64,000 bases of DNA. It comes from Aestuariibacter sp. Its GTDB lineage: Bacteria; Pseudomonadota; Gammaproteobacteria; Enterobacterales; Alteromonadaceae. Where the stretch lies: assembly GCA_017794925.1 (NCBI GenBank), contig CP051238.1, positions 2,351,138 to 2,415,137 of the forward strand, given 5' to 3'. A program made the translations under genes and the position numbers. Positions 33,414 to 42,539 of the stretch are shown here, one piece after another. Numbering within the stretch: position 1 is the stretch's first letter; each line of letters begins with the position of its first letter. Below the pieces are notes generated by a model. It was given only the letters and a program-made list of their open reading frames with translations. It was not told the origin of the DNA and did not search any database.

Positions 33414-34874
33414 ATGCGCCAAGTAGATAATTTTATTCGAGGAGAGTTTGTTGCTGCCAGAGATGGCAAGCGTTTCGACAAAGTATCTCCGGTTACAGGC
33501 GAAGTTATCGCCAGCATAGCCGAAGCAGGACGTAGTGATGTGAATGAGGCGGTCCTGGCAGCTAAGGCGGCACTGCAAGGTGAGTGGTCAACTTTTACCA
33601 CTAATCAGCGCGTAGAAATGCTGTATGAAGTGGCTGATGAAATTACCCGTCGCTTCGAAGATTTTGTAGAAGCTGAGATGGCAGATACCGGCCAGCCTTC
33701 GCATGTTATGCGCCATGTTTTTATTCCTCGTGGCGCGGCCAATTTCAAGATATTTGCCGACACCATAAAAAATGTACCGACGGAAAGTTTCATGCTGGAT
33801 ACACCTGATGGCGCTGGCGCGCTGAACTACGGTGTTCGCACCCCGAAAGGCGTTATTGGGGTAATCAGCCCGTGGAATGCGCCTTTTATGCTGATGACCT
33901 GGAAGGTAGGCCCTGCACTGGCCTGTGGTAATACCGTTGTGGTTAAGCCGTCTGAAGAAACCCCGCTGACCTCTGTACTGCTGGGTGAAGTAATGAATAA
34001 AGTGGGGGTGCCTAAAGGCGTATACAACGTAGTGAATGGCTTTGGTCCGGAGTCTGCCGGCGCATTCCTTACCGAACACAAAGATGTTGATGCGATTACC
34101 TTCACCGGTGAAACCCGCACCGGAACCGCAATTATGAAAGCCGCGGCTGAAGGCACCCGTGATGTGTCGTTTGAAATGGGCGGTAAAAATGCAGGTATCG
34201 TGTTCGCCGATTGTGATTTTGATAAAGCAATCGAGGGTATTTCCCGCTCTTCATTCTTAAATTCCGGTCAGGTGTGTTTAGGCACCGAGCGCGTTTATGT
34301 AGAGCGTCCTATCTTCGACAAATTTGTTGCTGCCCTGAAAGAGAAAGCAGAAGCGGTTAACTATGGTAAGCCCACCGATGAAGGTGTTAATTACGGCCCG
34401 TTAATCAGTAAAGAGCATCAGGACAAAGTCCTGTCTTATTACAAAAAAGCCGAAGAAGAAGGCGCAACCGTCGTCACTGGCGGGGGCGTGCCTGATGTAC
34501 CTGAAGCGCTTAAAGGCGGGAATTGGATTCAACCTACCATCTGGACCGGACTGGCCGATGACGCGGCTGTCGTGCAAGAAGAAATCTTCGGACCTTGTTG
34601 CCATATTCGCCCTTTCGATACGGAAGAAGAAGTGGTTAGCCTGGCCAATAACACAGACTACGGCCTCGCCACGACTATCTGGACCAAAGACCTGCCCCGC
34701 GCGCACCGCATGGCGGCCAACATTGATGTGGGTATTTGCTGGGTGAACAGCTGGTTCCTGCGAGATCTGCGAACCGCATTCGGCGGCTCGAAACAATCCG
34801 GTATTGGTCGTGAGGGGGGCGTGCATTCCCTTGAGTTCTACACCGAACTGCGCAATGTGTGCATCAAATTATAG
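33414..34874 (+). CDS. dmpC: 2-Hydroxymuconic semialdehyde dehydrogenase
   Basis: 486 residues, aldehyde dehydrogenase superfamily. Catalytic Cys in NSGQVCLGTERV, general-base Glu in FEMGGKNAG, and a nucleotide site (FTGETRTG). It oxidises 2-hydroxymuconic semialdehyde to 2-hydroxymuconate with NAD, committing carbon to the oxalocrotonate branch. First gene of the lower operon, behind a LysR operator. Since dmpD is absent, this is the only visible exit for the ring-cleavage product. Confidence 0.94.
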   Translation: MRQVDNFIRGEFVAARDGKRFDKVSPVTGEVIASIAEAGRSDVNEAVLAAKAALQGEWSTFTTNQRVEMLYEVADEITRRFEDFVEAEMADTGQPSHVMRHVFIPRGAANFKIFADTIKNVPTESFMLDTPDGAGALNYGVRTPKGVIGVISPWNAPFMLMTWKVGPALACGNTVVVKPSEETPLTSVLLGEVMNKVGVPKGVYNVVNGFGPESAGAFLTEHKDVDAITFTGETRTGTAIMKAAAEGTRDVSFEMGGKNAGIVFADCDFDKAIEGISRSSFLNSGQVCLGTERVYVERPIFDKFVAALKEKAEAVNYGKPTDEGVNYGPLISKEHQDKVLSYYKKAEEEGATVVTGGGVPDVPEALKGGNWIQPTIWTGLADDAAVVQEEIFGPCCHIRPFDTEEEVVSLANNTDYGLATTIWTKDLPRAHRMAANIDVGICWVNSWFLRDLRTAFGGSKQSGIGREGGVHSLEFYTELRNVCIKL

Positions 34875-34884
34875 GGAACGGATT

Positions 34885-35682
34885 ATGGATAATTCACAGA
34901 TTAAAACGTTGGGTAATGAGTTGTATGAGGCCATGGTCTCAAGAAATACATTGGTTCCTTTTACTGACCAATACCCTGACATCACACTGGAACAGGCTTA
35001 CCAAATCCAGCTGCAATACATTCAGCGTCGCCTGGATGCCGGCGAAAGAATCGTCGGCAAGAAAATCGGTGTTACCAGTAAAGCGGTGCAGGATTTTCTT
35101 GGTGTATTCCAACCTGATTTTGGCCAGCTCACTGACAAAATGGTGTATCAGGAAGGTGAAACTATCAACCTGAACGAACTGATTCAACCTAAAGCAGAAG
35201 CCGAACTCGCTATAGTCTTAAAAGAGGATTTGATTGGCCCGGGTATTACTGCGGTCGATGTTATCCGCGCTACAGATTATGTCAGCCCTTGCTTTGAAAT
35301 TGTCGATTCTCGCATTAACGATTGGAAAATCAAAATCCAGGATACCGTTGCCGACAATGCCTCCTGTGGTGTTTACGTGGTAAGCAATATCAAAGCGGAC
35401 CCTCGCAAGGTCGACATCACGATGGCGGGTATGACGCTGTACAAAAATGGTGAGCTGTTTTCTACCGGTGTTGGCGCTGCGGTTCAGGGCTCACCGTTCA
35501 ACGCTGTTGCCTGGCTTGCTAATACGCTAGGTGAATTAGGGATTCCATTTAAAGCCGGTGAAGTGATCCTGTCTGGTTCTCAGTCAGCGCTGGTACCTGT
35601 TACTGATGGGGACGAACTCGAGTGTTACATCGCCGGCGTTGGTGGTTGTAAAGTGAATTTTGCCGGGAGCACAAAAGTATGA
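34885..35682 (+). CDS. dmpE: 2-Oxopent-4-enoate hydratase
   Basis: 265 residues from ATG 34885 (AGGGAACGG upstream; the frame is open further up inside dmpC). The family motif GKKIGVTSKAVQDFLGV and the metal-binding acidic pattern PKAEAELAIVL identify a hydratase of the DmpE/MhpD group. It hydrates 2-hydroxypenta-2,4-dienoate to 4-hydroxy-2-oxovalerate. The stop overlaps the dmpH start (ATGA); the two proteins are known to form a complex, which fits coupled translation. Confidence 0.93.
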   Translation: MDNSQIKTLGNELYEAMVSRNTLVPFTDQYPDITLEQAYQIQLQYIQRRLDAGERIVGKKIGVTSKAVQDFLGVFQPDFGQLTDKMVYQEGETINLNELIQPKAEAELAIVLKEDLIGPGITAVDVIRATDYVSPCFEIVDSRINDWKIKIQDTVADNASCGVYVVSNIKADPRKVDITMAGMTLYKNGELFSTGVGAAVQGSPFNAVAWLANTLGELGIPFKAGEVILSGSQSALVPVTDGDELECYIAGVGGCKVNFAGSTKV

Positions 35683-36473
35683 AAACAAGCTTAACGCAAG
35701 AACAGATTATTCGCTTTTGTGAGCGCGTGGAAGGTGCACAGCGTCGCGCAAACGACATAGCGAAACTGACCAACGAATACCCGGAAATGACCGTTGAAGA
35801 CGGTTATGCCGTGCAGAACGCATTACGGGCACGCTTTATTGAACAGGGTGAAAAGCTGATTGGCTGGAAAGCTGGCTTAACGTCCAAAGCGAAAATGGTG
35901 CAGATGGGCGTGGATAAACCTTCCATCGGCTTTTTAACCGACGCGATGTCTCGTCCTGAAAATACGGCAATCAGCACCCACGATATGGTTCATCCAAGAG
36001 TGGAATGTGAAGTCGCCTTTGTTACCAAAGCGGATTTAAGCGGTCCTGCCTGTACACGGGCAGATGTGCTGGCAGCTACGGATTTTGTTATTCCGGCAGT
36101 TGAAGTAATCGATTCACGCTACGAAAACTTCAAGTTTGATTTGCCCAGTGTGATTGCAGACAACAGTTCATCGGCACGTTTTGTCGCTGGTGGTCGTCCC
36201 CGCTATGTCGATGATATTGAAGTCGACGGTATTGGTGTCGCGATGGAGCTAAACGGTGAAATCGTTGAAATGGGGTCATCAGCTGCAGTAATGGGACATC
36301 CCGCTGATGCCGTGGCCATGGTGGTAAATATTCTGCACGACATGGGCGAAACCCTGCCTGCTGGCAGTTTTGTAATGAGTGGCGGTATTACCGCTGCCGT
36401 TGCGGTAAAGCCCGGAGATAACGTCATCGCACGTTATCAGGATTTGGGCAGTGTCAGTCTTCGGTTCGAATAA
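35679..36473 (+). CDS. dmpH: 4-Oxalocrotonate decarboxylase
   Basis: 264 residues, paralogous to DmpE. Distinguished by LIGWKAGLTSKAKMVQMGV and GFLTDAM, typical of DmpH/XylI. It decarboxylates 4-oxalocrotonate to 2-hydroxypenta-2,4-dienoate, passed directly to DmpE. The metal-ligand pattern PRVECEVAFV is present. Starts within the dmpE stop. Confidence 0.93.
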   Translation: MKTSLTQEQIIRFCERVEGAQRRANDIAKLTNEYPEMTVEDGYAVQNALRARFIEQGEKLIGWKAGLTSKAKMVQMGVDKPSIGFLTDAMSRPENTAISTHDMVHPRVECEVAFVTKADLSGPACTRADVLAATDFVIPAVEVIDSRYENFKFDLPSVIADNSSSARFVAGGRPRYVDDIEVDGIGVAMELNGEIVEMGSSAAVMGHPADAVAMVVNILHDMGETLPAGSFVMSGGITAAVAVKPGDNVIARYQDLGSVSLRFE

Positions 36474-36497
36474 GCCGGCCGATGGGAGAGAGCATAC

Positions 36498-36737
36498 ATG
36501 CCAATTCTTGAAATGCACCTGATGTCCGGGCGAACCAAGGAACAGAAAGCGACGGCAGCCAAAGCGGTTACTGACGCCTTAGTTGAGTCCCTTGGCGTAA
36601 AGCGCGAATCAGTTCGAATTTTAATTACGGAACACGGCGATCACGACTTTTTTGTATCAGGCATGACCATGTCGGAACGAGCGAGTGCCCAACAGTCTGG
36701 ATATCAGACCTTACAAGCAAATGCAGAGGGGAAATGA
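36498..36737 (+). CDS. dmpI: 4-Oxalocrotonate tautomerase
   Basis: 79 codons; after Met removal the catalytic Pro1 is exposed, and Arg11, Arg39 and Phe50 fall exactly at the positions known from DmpI/XylH. It converts 2-hydroxymuconate to 2-oxo-3-hexenedioate (oxalocrotonate). Somewhat longer than the usual 62 residues because of a C-terminal extension. GGGAGAGAG lies upstream of the ATG. It is 1 nt from dmpF. Confidence 0.93.
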   Translation: MPILEMHLMSGRTKEQKATAAKAVTDALVESLGVKRESVRILITEHGDHDFFVSGMTMSERASAQQSGYQTLQANAEGK

Positions 36738-36738
36738 A

Positions 36739-37653
36739 ATGAAAAAGATAAAATGTGCTTTGATTGGGTCGGGCAATATCGGTACCGATTTAATGTACAA
36801 AGTAATGCGCAGCGAGTGGTTAGAGCCTGTGTGGATGGTCGGTATCGACCCCACATCGGAAGGCCTGGCGAGAGCCAGCAAAATGGGCTTGAAAACAACG
36901 GCGGAGGGTGTTGATGGTTTGCTTCCTCACGTTGAGGAAGACGGTATTCAGATCGCGTTTGATGCGACGAGTGCCTATGTTCATGCTGAGAACAGCCGCA
37001 AGCTGAATGCCAAAGGTGTCATGATGATTGACCTTACGCCAGCTGCGATTGGGCCCCTTTGTGTTCCTCCGGTCAATCTGAAAGAACACGCAGATAAACA
37101 GGAAATGAACGTCAATATGATTTCCTGTGCCGGGCAAGCGACGATTCCCATTGTGAATGCGGTATCCCAGGTGCAGGACGTTGAGTATGCGGAGATCATT
37201 GCCAGCTTATCAAGCAAATCGATAGGAGCGGGTACGCGTGCAAACCTGGATGAATTTACTTACACCACCTCTAATGCCATAGAGAAGGTTGGCGGCGCTA
37301 AGAAAGGCAAGGCGCTTGCGATCATTAACCCCGCAGAACCGCCGATCATTATGCGCAATACCATTTACTGTCTCACTGAAGGTGAGCCGGATAAAGACGC
37401 TATCACGGCCTCGATTCTGAACATGATCGAGCAGGTTCAGAAATATGTTCCTGGCTATAAGCTGGTTAACGGGCCAACGTTTTTCGACAACAAGGTCGCC
37501 GTCTTTATGGAAGTGGCGGGGTTGGGGGATTATCTGCCTAAGTATGCAGGGAACCTGGATATCATGACTGCTGCCGCGACGCGCACAGCGGAAATGTTCG
37601 CCGAAGAAATCGTCAATGGCACAATCACTCTAAGTCCGGTGGAGGCTGCGTAA
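36739..37653 (+). CDS. dmpF: Acetaldehyde dehydrogenase, acylating
   Basis: 304 residues from ATG 36739 (GAGGGG upstream); the frame is open upstream through dmpI. NAD site [10 protein letters not shown] at the N-terminus, catalytic Cys in SCAGQAT. It converts acetaldehyde and CoA to acetyl-CoA, receiving acetaldehyde from DmpG through a tunnel. The stop overlaps the dmpG start (TAATG). Confidence 0.95.
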   Translation: MKKIKCALIGSGNIGTDLMYKVMRSEWLEPVWMVGIDPTSEGLARASKMGLKTTAEGVDGLLPHVEEDGIQIAFDATSAYVHAENSRKLNAKGVMMIDLTPAAIGPLCVPPVNLKEHADKQEMNVNMISCAGQATIPIVNAVSQVQDVEYAEIIASLSSKSIGAGTRANLDEFTYTTSNAIEKVGGAKKGKALAIINPAEPPIIMRNTIYCLTEGEPDKDAITASILNMIEQVQKYVPGYKLVNGPTFFDNKVAVFMEVAGLGDYLPKYAGNLDIMTAAATRTAEMFAEEIVNGTITLSPVEAA

Positions 37654-38687
37654 TGACCAGTAAAAATATCATTTTGCATGACATGTGTTTACGCGATGGT
37701 ATGCATGCTAAGAAAGAACAAATCAGCGTAGAGCAAATGGTAAAAGTCGCCACGGCAATGGATGATGCGGGCGTACCTTACATTCAGGTCACGCATGGTG
37801 CAGGGCTTGGCGGAAACTCTTTACAGCATGGCTTTGCACTGGCAAGTAATGAAGAATATATCGGTGCCGTGGCAGATGCGGTATCAAACACCATTATTTC
37901 CGTGTTGTTGATCCCGGGTCTGGGCACCATGAGTGAACTTAAGTCAGCATATGAAGCCGGAGCCAGAAGTGTTCATGTTGCTACGCATTGTACCGAAGCT
38001 GATACGTCACCACAGCATATTGCCTTTGCCAGAGAGCTTGGCATGGATACATCAGGGTTTCTCATGATGTCACACCTGAACACGCCGAAAGGCTTAACGG
38101 AGCAGGCATTGTTGATGGAATCCTATGGTGCGAATACGGTGTATATCACTGACTCTGCGGGTTATATGTTGCCGGAAAATGTCACTGAAATCATAACCAT
38201 GCTGAAAGATGCCCTGAAACCGGAAACTGAAATCGGCTTTCATGGGCATCACAACCTGGGAATGGGCGTAGCCAATTCAGTTGCTGCGATACAGGCTGGG
38301 GCGACACGCATTGATGCGTCGGTAGCGGGCCTTGGCGCAGGCGCCGGGAATACCCCGCTGGAGGTATTGGCTGCGGTATTGGAAAGAATGCAAATACCTA
38401 CTGGCACGGATCTATTCAAACTTATGGATATTGCCGAAGACATTATTACGCCAATGATGGATCACATGGTACGCGTTGACAGGGATTCTTTAACCCTGGG
38501 TTACGCGGGTGTTTATTCTACTTTCTTATTGCACGCTAAACGCGCGGCAGAAATGTACGGATTATCGGCTCGTGACATTCTGGTTGAGCTGGGACGAAGG
38601 AAGATGATTGGTGGTCAGGAAGATATGATTCAGGATACCGCCATGACACTGGCTAAATCCAAAGGTTTGCTGAAAGAAGCGGTATAG
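37653..38687 (+). CDS. dmpG: 4-Hydroxy-2-oxovalerate aldolase
   Basis: 344 residues. The DRE-type TIM barrel start is [14 protein letters not shown] (catalytic Arg and metal-binding Asp in RDG), and HGHHNLGMG provides the metal-binding histidines. It cleaves 4-hydroxy-2-oxovalerate to pyruvate and acetaldehyde and works as a complex with DmpF. Completes the core meta pathway. Confidence 0.95.
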   Translation: MTSKNIILHDMCLRDGMHAKKEQISVEQMVKVATAMDDAGVPYIQVTHGAGLGGNSLQHGFALASNEEYIGAVADAVSNTIISVLLIPGLGTMSELKSAYEAGARSVHVATHCTEADTSPQHIAFARELGMDTSGFLMMSHLNTPKGLTEQALLMESYGANTVYITDSAGYMLPENVTEIITMLKDALKPETEIGFHGHHNLGMGVANSVAAIQAGATRIDASVAGLGAGAGNTPLEVLAAVLERMQIPTGTDLFKLMDIAEDIITPMMDHMVRVDRDSLTLGYAGVYSTFLLHAKRAAEMYGLSARDILVELGRRKMIGGQEDMIQDTAMTLAKSKGLLKEAV

Positions 38688-38695
38688 GTGCACCG

Positions 38696-39448
38696 ATGTC
38701 GTATAAACATTTAGCCATTGTCGTAGGGGCTACGGGTACCTTCGGCACCGAAATCGTCAAACAGTTGATCGAACAGGAGTTACACGTATTGGCTGTTGGT
38801 CGAAATAAAGATGCGCTGGCAACACTTGCTTCACAATTTAGTGAGGTCAGCATTTGTCAGGCTGATATCAGTGACGATAGTGCAATAAACGATATTAGCG
38901 CAGCCATCGATCGGCCGGTGAAAATTGTCGTCCATGGACCAGGGGTAGCTGTTGCAGGAGGAATCCTGACTGCTCCCACCTCCGCCATGGTAGACGCTGT
39001 AAATATAAAAGTGGGCGGTATTTTACGTCTCACCCGAGCGGCCGATGACCACTTTACCCCATCGGCGCGCATTGTCGCGATTGGCGGTCATTATGGGCTG
39101 GAACCCACTGAGTATGCAGCATCTGCCGGTGTGGCGAATTCGGCATTAGTCAACGTAATGCGGCAGTTGTCTATTGCGTATGGTCGTCGTGGTATCAGTG
39201 CGCACACTATCGCCCCTGGCCCGGCTGACAGTGAGCGCCTGAGACGGGTTGTGTCGGCAAGGGCTGAACAGCGGGGTGTTGATGTGGCTGACGTACTTGA
39301 AGAGCTGCTTGATGAATCATCAGTTCATCAATTCACCACCGCCGAGCAAGTCGCCTGGGCAGTGTGTAATTTGCTGGATGACAGGGCGATTGGGATGACC
39401 GGGTCTACCATCATGTTGGATGCCGGGCGACGCAAAGGCTTGCCATAG
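38696..39448 (+). CDS. SDR-family protein with degenerate active site
   Basis: 250 residues. The nucleotide motif GATGTFG is intact, but NNAG is replaced by HGPG and the position of YxxxK reads YAASA, so the catalytic Lys is missing. It keeps the IAPGP and MLDAGRR ends typical of SDRs. It lies 8 nt after dmpG and 12 nt before the second tautomerase. No standard meta-pathway step needs an SDR; it may be a binding or isomerising protein, or act on a substituted intermediate. The function is unknown. Confidence 0.7.
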   Translation: MSYKHLAIVVGATGTFGTEIVKQLIEQELHVLAVGRNKDALATLASQFSEVSICQADISDDSAINDISAAIDRPVKIVVHGPGVAVAGGILTAPTSAMVDAVNIKVGGILRLTRAADDHFTPSARIVAIGGHYGLEPTEYAASAGVANSALVNVMRQLSIAYGRRGISAHTIAPGPADSERLRRVVSARAEQRGVDVADVLEELLDESSVHQFTTAEQVAWAVCNLLDDRAIGMTGSTIMLDAGRRKGLP

Positions 39449-39460
39449 GAGTACTTAAAT

Positions 39461-39877
39461 ATGCCAATCGTTAAATTTCATCTGGTAGACCGCGATATTT
39501 GTGATGAGCAAATTGAGCAAATCGTTGAGCAAGCGACTGCCATTTATGCTGATGTTTTAGACAGCCCTATCGACAGGATCCGCGTGTTTATTGAACTTCA
39601 CGCACCAAATCTGTGTGGTGTGGGCGGGAAGCTGGTGAGTAGAGGCGGCCCAAACGCGCCCTTTTTTGAATTTATTGTGCTTAAGGGGCGAACTGTCGCT
39701 CAACGGCAAGCCATTGCCGCCCGTTTCACAGATATGCTGGTTTCAGTCTTACATGTGAATAAAAGTGACGTCCGAGGAAATTGCTTTACGGTTGAGGCGG
39801 AAAACTGGTGTATCGCTGGGGAGCTGGCTTCCGAAGTGCGTAAGGCTGAAATTGAAGCCAGAGCCGCTAATCAATAA
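39461..39877 (+). CDS. Tautomerase-superfamily protein, fused two-unit type
   Basis: 138 residues with Pro directly after Met and two beta-alpha-beta units (VKFHLVDRD and FFEFIVLKGRT beginning them). This is the size class of cis-CaaD and malonate-semialdehyde decarboxylase rather than the 62-residue 4-OT. Arg76 and Arg81 are in the second unit. This second tautomerase in an operon that already has dmpI may act on a substituted hydroxymuconate, or detoxify a by-product. Substrate unknown. Confidence 0.72.
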   Translation: MPIVKFHLVDRDICDEQIEQIVEQATAIYADVLDSPIDRIRVFIELHAPNLCGVGGKLVSRGGPNAPFFEFIVLKGRTVAQRQAIAARFTDMLVSVLHVNKSDVRGNCFTVEAENWCIAGELASEVRKAEIEARAANQ

Positions 39878-39913
39878 TACGACTGATTGACCCGCAACAA
39901 TGTGAGGTGCACC

Positions 39914-40252
39914 ATGCCATTCAGGATTGAGATCGCCAATACACAGGATTACTTTCTTTGTGGGGCAAAAGAGTCATTGCTGCATGGTATGGTGCGCTAT
40001 GCCGGTAAAGGCATCCCGGTTGGGTGTCGGGGCGGCGGCTGCGGCGTGTGTAAAATAAAGGTGCTATCCGGACAATATCAAACTAAGAAAATGAGTGTAC
40101 AGCACATCAATGCTGATGAGTTGAGTACTGGCATCGTGCTGGCTTGTAAAGTATTTCCTTTATCTGACATGACACTTGATGTTATTGGTAAGTGTAAATA
40201 CAGAATAGAAAAGTGCGGGGCGAATAATAGCCTGGCATGTTACACGTCTTAA
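39914..40252 (+). CDS. dmpQ: Chloroplast-type 2Fe-2S ferredoxin (DmpQ/XylT)
   Basis: 112 residues from ATG 39914 (TGAGGTG upstream); a start at 39887 is less likely. Cluster ligands are in GCRGGGCGVC and a fourth Cys in LACKVF. XylT-type ferredoxins re-reduce the iron of oxidised, inactive catechol 2,3-dioxygenase. Normally beside the dioxygenase gene; here it closes the lower operon, far from dmpB. Confidence 0.9.
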   Translation: MPFRIEIANTQDYFLCGAKESLLHGMVRYAGKGIPVGCRGGGCGVCKIKVLSGQYQTKKMSVQHINADELSTGIVLACKVFPLSDMTLDVIGKCKYRIEKCGANNSLACYTS

Positions 40253-40281
40253 TCATCACCGTTTTCGCATGATTTTAATAA

Positions 40282-40298
40282 GCCTTGTTACACAAGGC
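40282..40298 (+). terminator. Weak hairpin after dmpQ
   Basis: GCCTTG, loop TTACA, CAAGGC. No T tract follows, and CAAGG can pair alternatively with CCTTG at 40304-40308. It may end the lower operon, possibly with Rho. Confidence 0.35.
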
Positions 40299-40400
40299 AG
40301 GCTCCTTGCATTTATTTGTGTTTGATTTTCTTTGACTTTTCTCGCCGCCATTTTTTTGGCATTTAAATTTATCTAATTGAATTTATTAGCTTTTGCAAGT

Positions 40401-40416
40401 TGGTCTGGCTTTTGCT
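40401..40416 (+). promoter_or_regulatory. Sigma-54 promoter of the fliE operon
   Basis: TGGTCT (40401-40406), 5 bases, TTGCT (40412-40416); GG and GC are exactly 10 bases apart. It lies about 77 bp before fliE. Presumably the FlrC-dependent class III promoter, retained after the island split fliE from flrC. Confidence 0.72.
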
Positions 40417-40492
40417 GTAACCAACCATAATCGTCAAAGCGTTGTCACCGTTTGTATGTTACCCGGTGAAACACCATTTATCAGGAGCCGTT

Positions 40493-40819
40493 ATGGACGT
40501 TAAAGCCAACAGTTTGTATCAGGAAATGCAGGCTATGATCGCGCAGACTCGTCTGGACGTAAATCCGCAGCCGCAGGTCGAACTCAACACCTCTAAAAGT
40601 GATTTCTCGCAGTTGTTGAGTAATGCCATTGAGAAGGTAAACGACATGCAGTTGGAATCCAAAGATATGCAGCAGCGTTTTGAAATGGGTGACCGTACTC
40701 TGAGCATGGCTGATGTAATGCTGGCAAAGGAAAAATCCGGAATAGCCTTTGAAGCGACTGTGCAGGTCAGGAATAAAGTGCTGGAAGCCTACAAACAAAT
40801 CATGAACATGCCTGTATAA
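40493..40819 (+). CDS. fliE: Flagellar hook-basal body protein FliE
   Basis: 108 residues from ATG 40493 (AGGAG at 40483-40487). The C-terminal half carries the FliE signature (MADVMLAKEKSGIAFEATVQVRNK, read in parts). It links the MS ring to the proximal rod. First gene of the class III structural operon, 15 nt before fliF. Confidence 0.93.
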   Translation: MDVKANSLYQEMQAMIAQTRLDVNPQPQVELNTSKSDFSQLLSNAIEKVNDMQLESKDMQQRFEMGDRTLSMADVMLAKEKSGIAFEATVQVRNKVLEAYKQIMNMPV

Positions 40820-40834
40820 GTGGAGTAGTGAACT

Positions 40835-42529
40835 GTGGCTGATGCAACGGGTACAAATTTGACAGTAAGTGACTCCTTGGGTTCTGGCAGTGAGACAGAG
40901 CAAAAATCTGGCTTCATGGATACTATTAGCAATACCGATATGATGCGGCAGATGACGTTGGTTGTGGTATTGGTGATCTCCGTAGCCATAGCTATTTTTG
41001 TTGTATTGTTTGTGCAGGAACCGGATTACCGTCCACTAGCTAAAATGGATACAGAGGAGCTAATCGAAACCCTCGACTATCTCGATGCGAACCAGGTTGA
41101 ATATAAACTGGAAGGCAACATCGTTCACGTTCGTGTTGATGAATATCAGAAAATCAAACTCGGGATGAGCCGCGAAGGATTGGCACAAGCTGAACAGGCG
41201 GGTGCGGATATTATCATGCAGGATATGGGGTTTGGTGTTAGCCAACGTGTTGAAATGGAACGCCTGAAACACGCCCGCGAAAAGCAAATTGCTGCGACTA
41301 TCGAAGACATTGCCAGTATCAAAAAGGCCCGCGTTCTGCTGGCACTGCCTAAAGAAAATGTCTTTGCCCGCCGCGAGAAAAAAGCCAGTGCAACCGTCGT
41401 ACTTACTGCAAATCGCGGTGCGGTTATCAGTGGCGAAGAAGTTGATGCCGTGGTTGATATTGTCGCTTCCGCCGTGCAAGGCATGGAACCAGAACGTGTA
41501 ACGGTTACCGACAGCAACGGCCGGTTATTGAATTCAGGCTCTCAGGATTCACTCAGCGCCCGCGCCCGCAAAGAATATGAAATTGAACGTCAACGCGAAA
41601 CCGAATACCAGGAAAAAATCGACTCTATCCTTATACCGGTTATCGGCATTGGTAACTATACCGCCCAGGTCGATGTCACCATGGACTTTACTGCCGTTGA
41701 GCAAACCCAACGTCGTTACAATCCTGACCTACCTGCTGTTCGCAGTGAAATGGTGGTAGAAGAAAACTCCGTAGGGTCCATTGCTGCTGGTATTCCTGGT
41801 GCTGTGAGTAATCAGCCGCCGCTGGATGCGAATATTCCTGAACAGGCAGGTGGCAATGGCCAGGTAGCGCCAGTACCTGGAAGAACGACGAAAGAATCAA
41901 CGCGCAATTACGAGCTGGATACTACAATTAGTCATACTAAGCAGCAAACGGGCGTGATCCGCAGACTGAGCGTATCAGTCGCCGTAGATTATCTGCAAAC
42001 AACCGGTGAAGACGGTACGGTCACGAGTGAAGCGCGCAGTCCGGAAGAGCTGTTGAGTATCCGTCGATTGTTGCAAGGCGGTATCGGATTCGACGTGACC
42101 CGGGGCGATAGCCTGGAAGTGGTAAGCATGCCGTTCAGTCGTATTGATGCGGGTATGGAAGAAGAGCTTCCGCTTTGGGAGAAACCGTTCTTTATGCCGC
42201 TGGTGAAGTGGGTCATGGGCGGTTTGGTCGTGATTACGCTAATATTCGCGGTAATCAGACCTATGTTGTCTCGTCTGATTAACCCGGCTGATGCACAGGC
42301 TGGCGATGACTTCGACGCCGATGAAGGCTTGGATTTGGGTGATGACACCATCAATATGCTGTCACAAGAGTTTGATGAAGGTCAAGTAGGATTTGCTCCG
42401 GATGGATCACTGATGTTACCTGATTTACACAAAGATGAAGATGTCCTGAAAGCCGTGCGTGCGTTGGTGGCCAATGAGCCAGAGCTATCCGCGCAAGTGG
42501 TGAAAGGCTGGTTGATGCAGGATGAGTAA
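40835..42529 (+). CDS. fliF: Flagellar MS-ring protein FliF
   Basis: 564 residues from a GTG start. There is one membrane segment near residues 45-65 (TLVVVLVISVAIAIFVVLF), a YscJ/FliF domain (LDYLDANQVEYKL, RVLLALP), and a second membrane segment near 450-475. The acidic C-terminal tail binds FliG. It forms the MS ring in the inner membrane. Confidence 0.95.
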   Translation: MADATGTNLTVSDSLGSGSETEQKSGFMDTISNTDMMRQMTLVVVLVISVAIAIFVVLFVQEPDYRPLAKMDTEELIETLDYLDANQVEYKLEGNIVHVRVDEYQKIKLGMSREGLAQAEQAGADIIMQDMGFGVSQRVEMERLKHAREKQIAATIEDIASIKKARVLLALPKENVFARREKKASATVVLTANRGAVISGEEVDAVVDIVASAVQGMEPERVTVTDSNGRLLNSGSQDSLSARARKEYEIERQRETEYQEKIDSILIPVIGIGNYTAQVDVTMDFTAVEQTQRRYNPDLPAVRSEMVVEENSVGSIAAGIPGAVSNQPPLDANIPEQAGGNGQVAPVPGRTTKESTRNYELDTTISHTKQQTGVIRRLSVSVAVDYLQTTGEDGTVTSEARSPEELLSIRRLLQGGIGFDVTRGDSLEVVSMPFSRIDAGMEEELPLWEKPFFMPLVKWVMGGLVVITLIFAVIRPMLSRLINPADAQAGDDFDADEGLDLGDDTINMLSQEFDEGQVGFAPDGSLMLPDLHKDEDVLKAVRALVANEPELSAQVVKGWLMQDE

Positions 42530-42539
42530 GGGGTAAAGC

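Larger units (their letters stand above)
17539..40252. other. Aromatic (phenol) degradation island inside the flagellar locus
   Basis: All genes here concern regulation, transport and meta-cleavage of phenol/catechol, and they separate flrC from fliE. The left edge is the flrC terminator and the right edge the sigma-54 promoter of fliE, so both flagellar units are intact. No integrase, transposase, tRNA or obvious direct repeat was seen at the edges, so the mode of entry is not visible. Confidence 0.8.
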
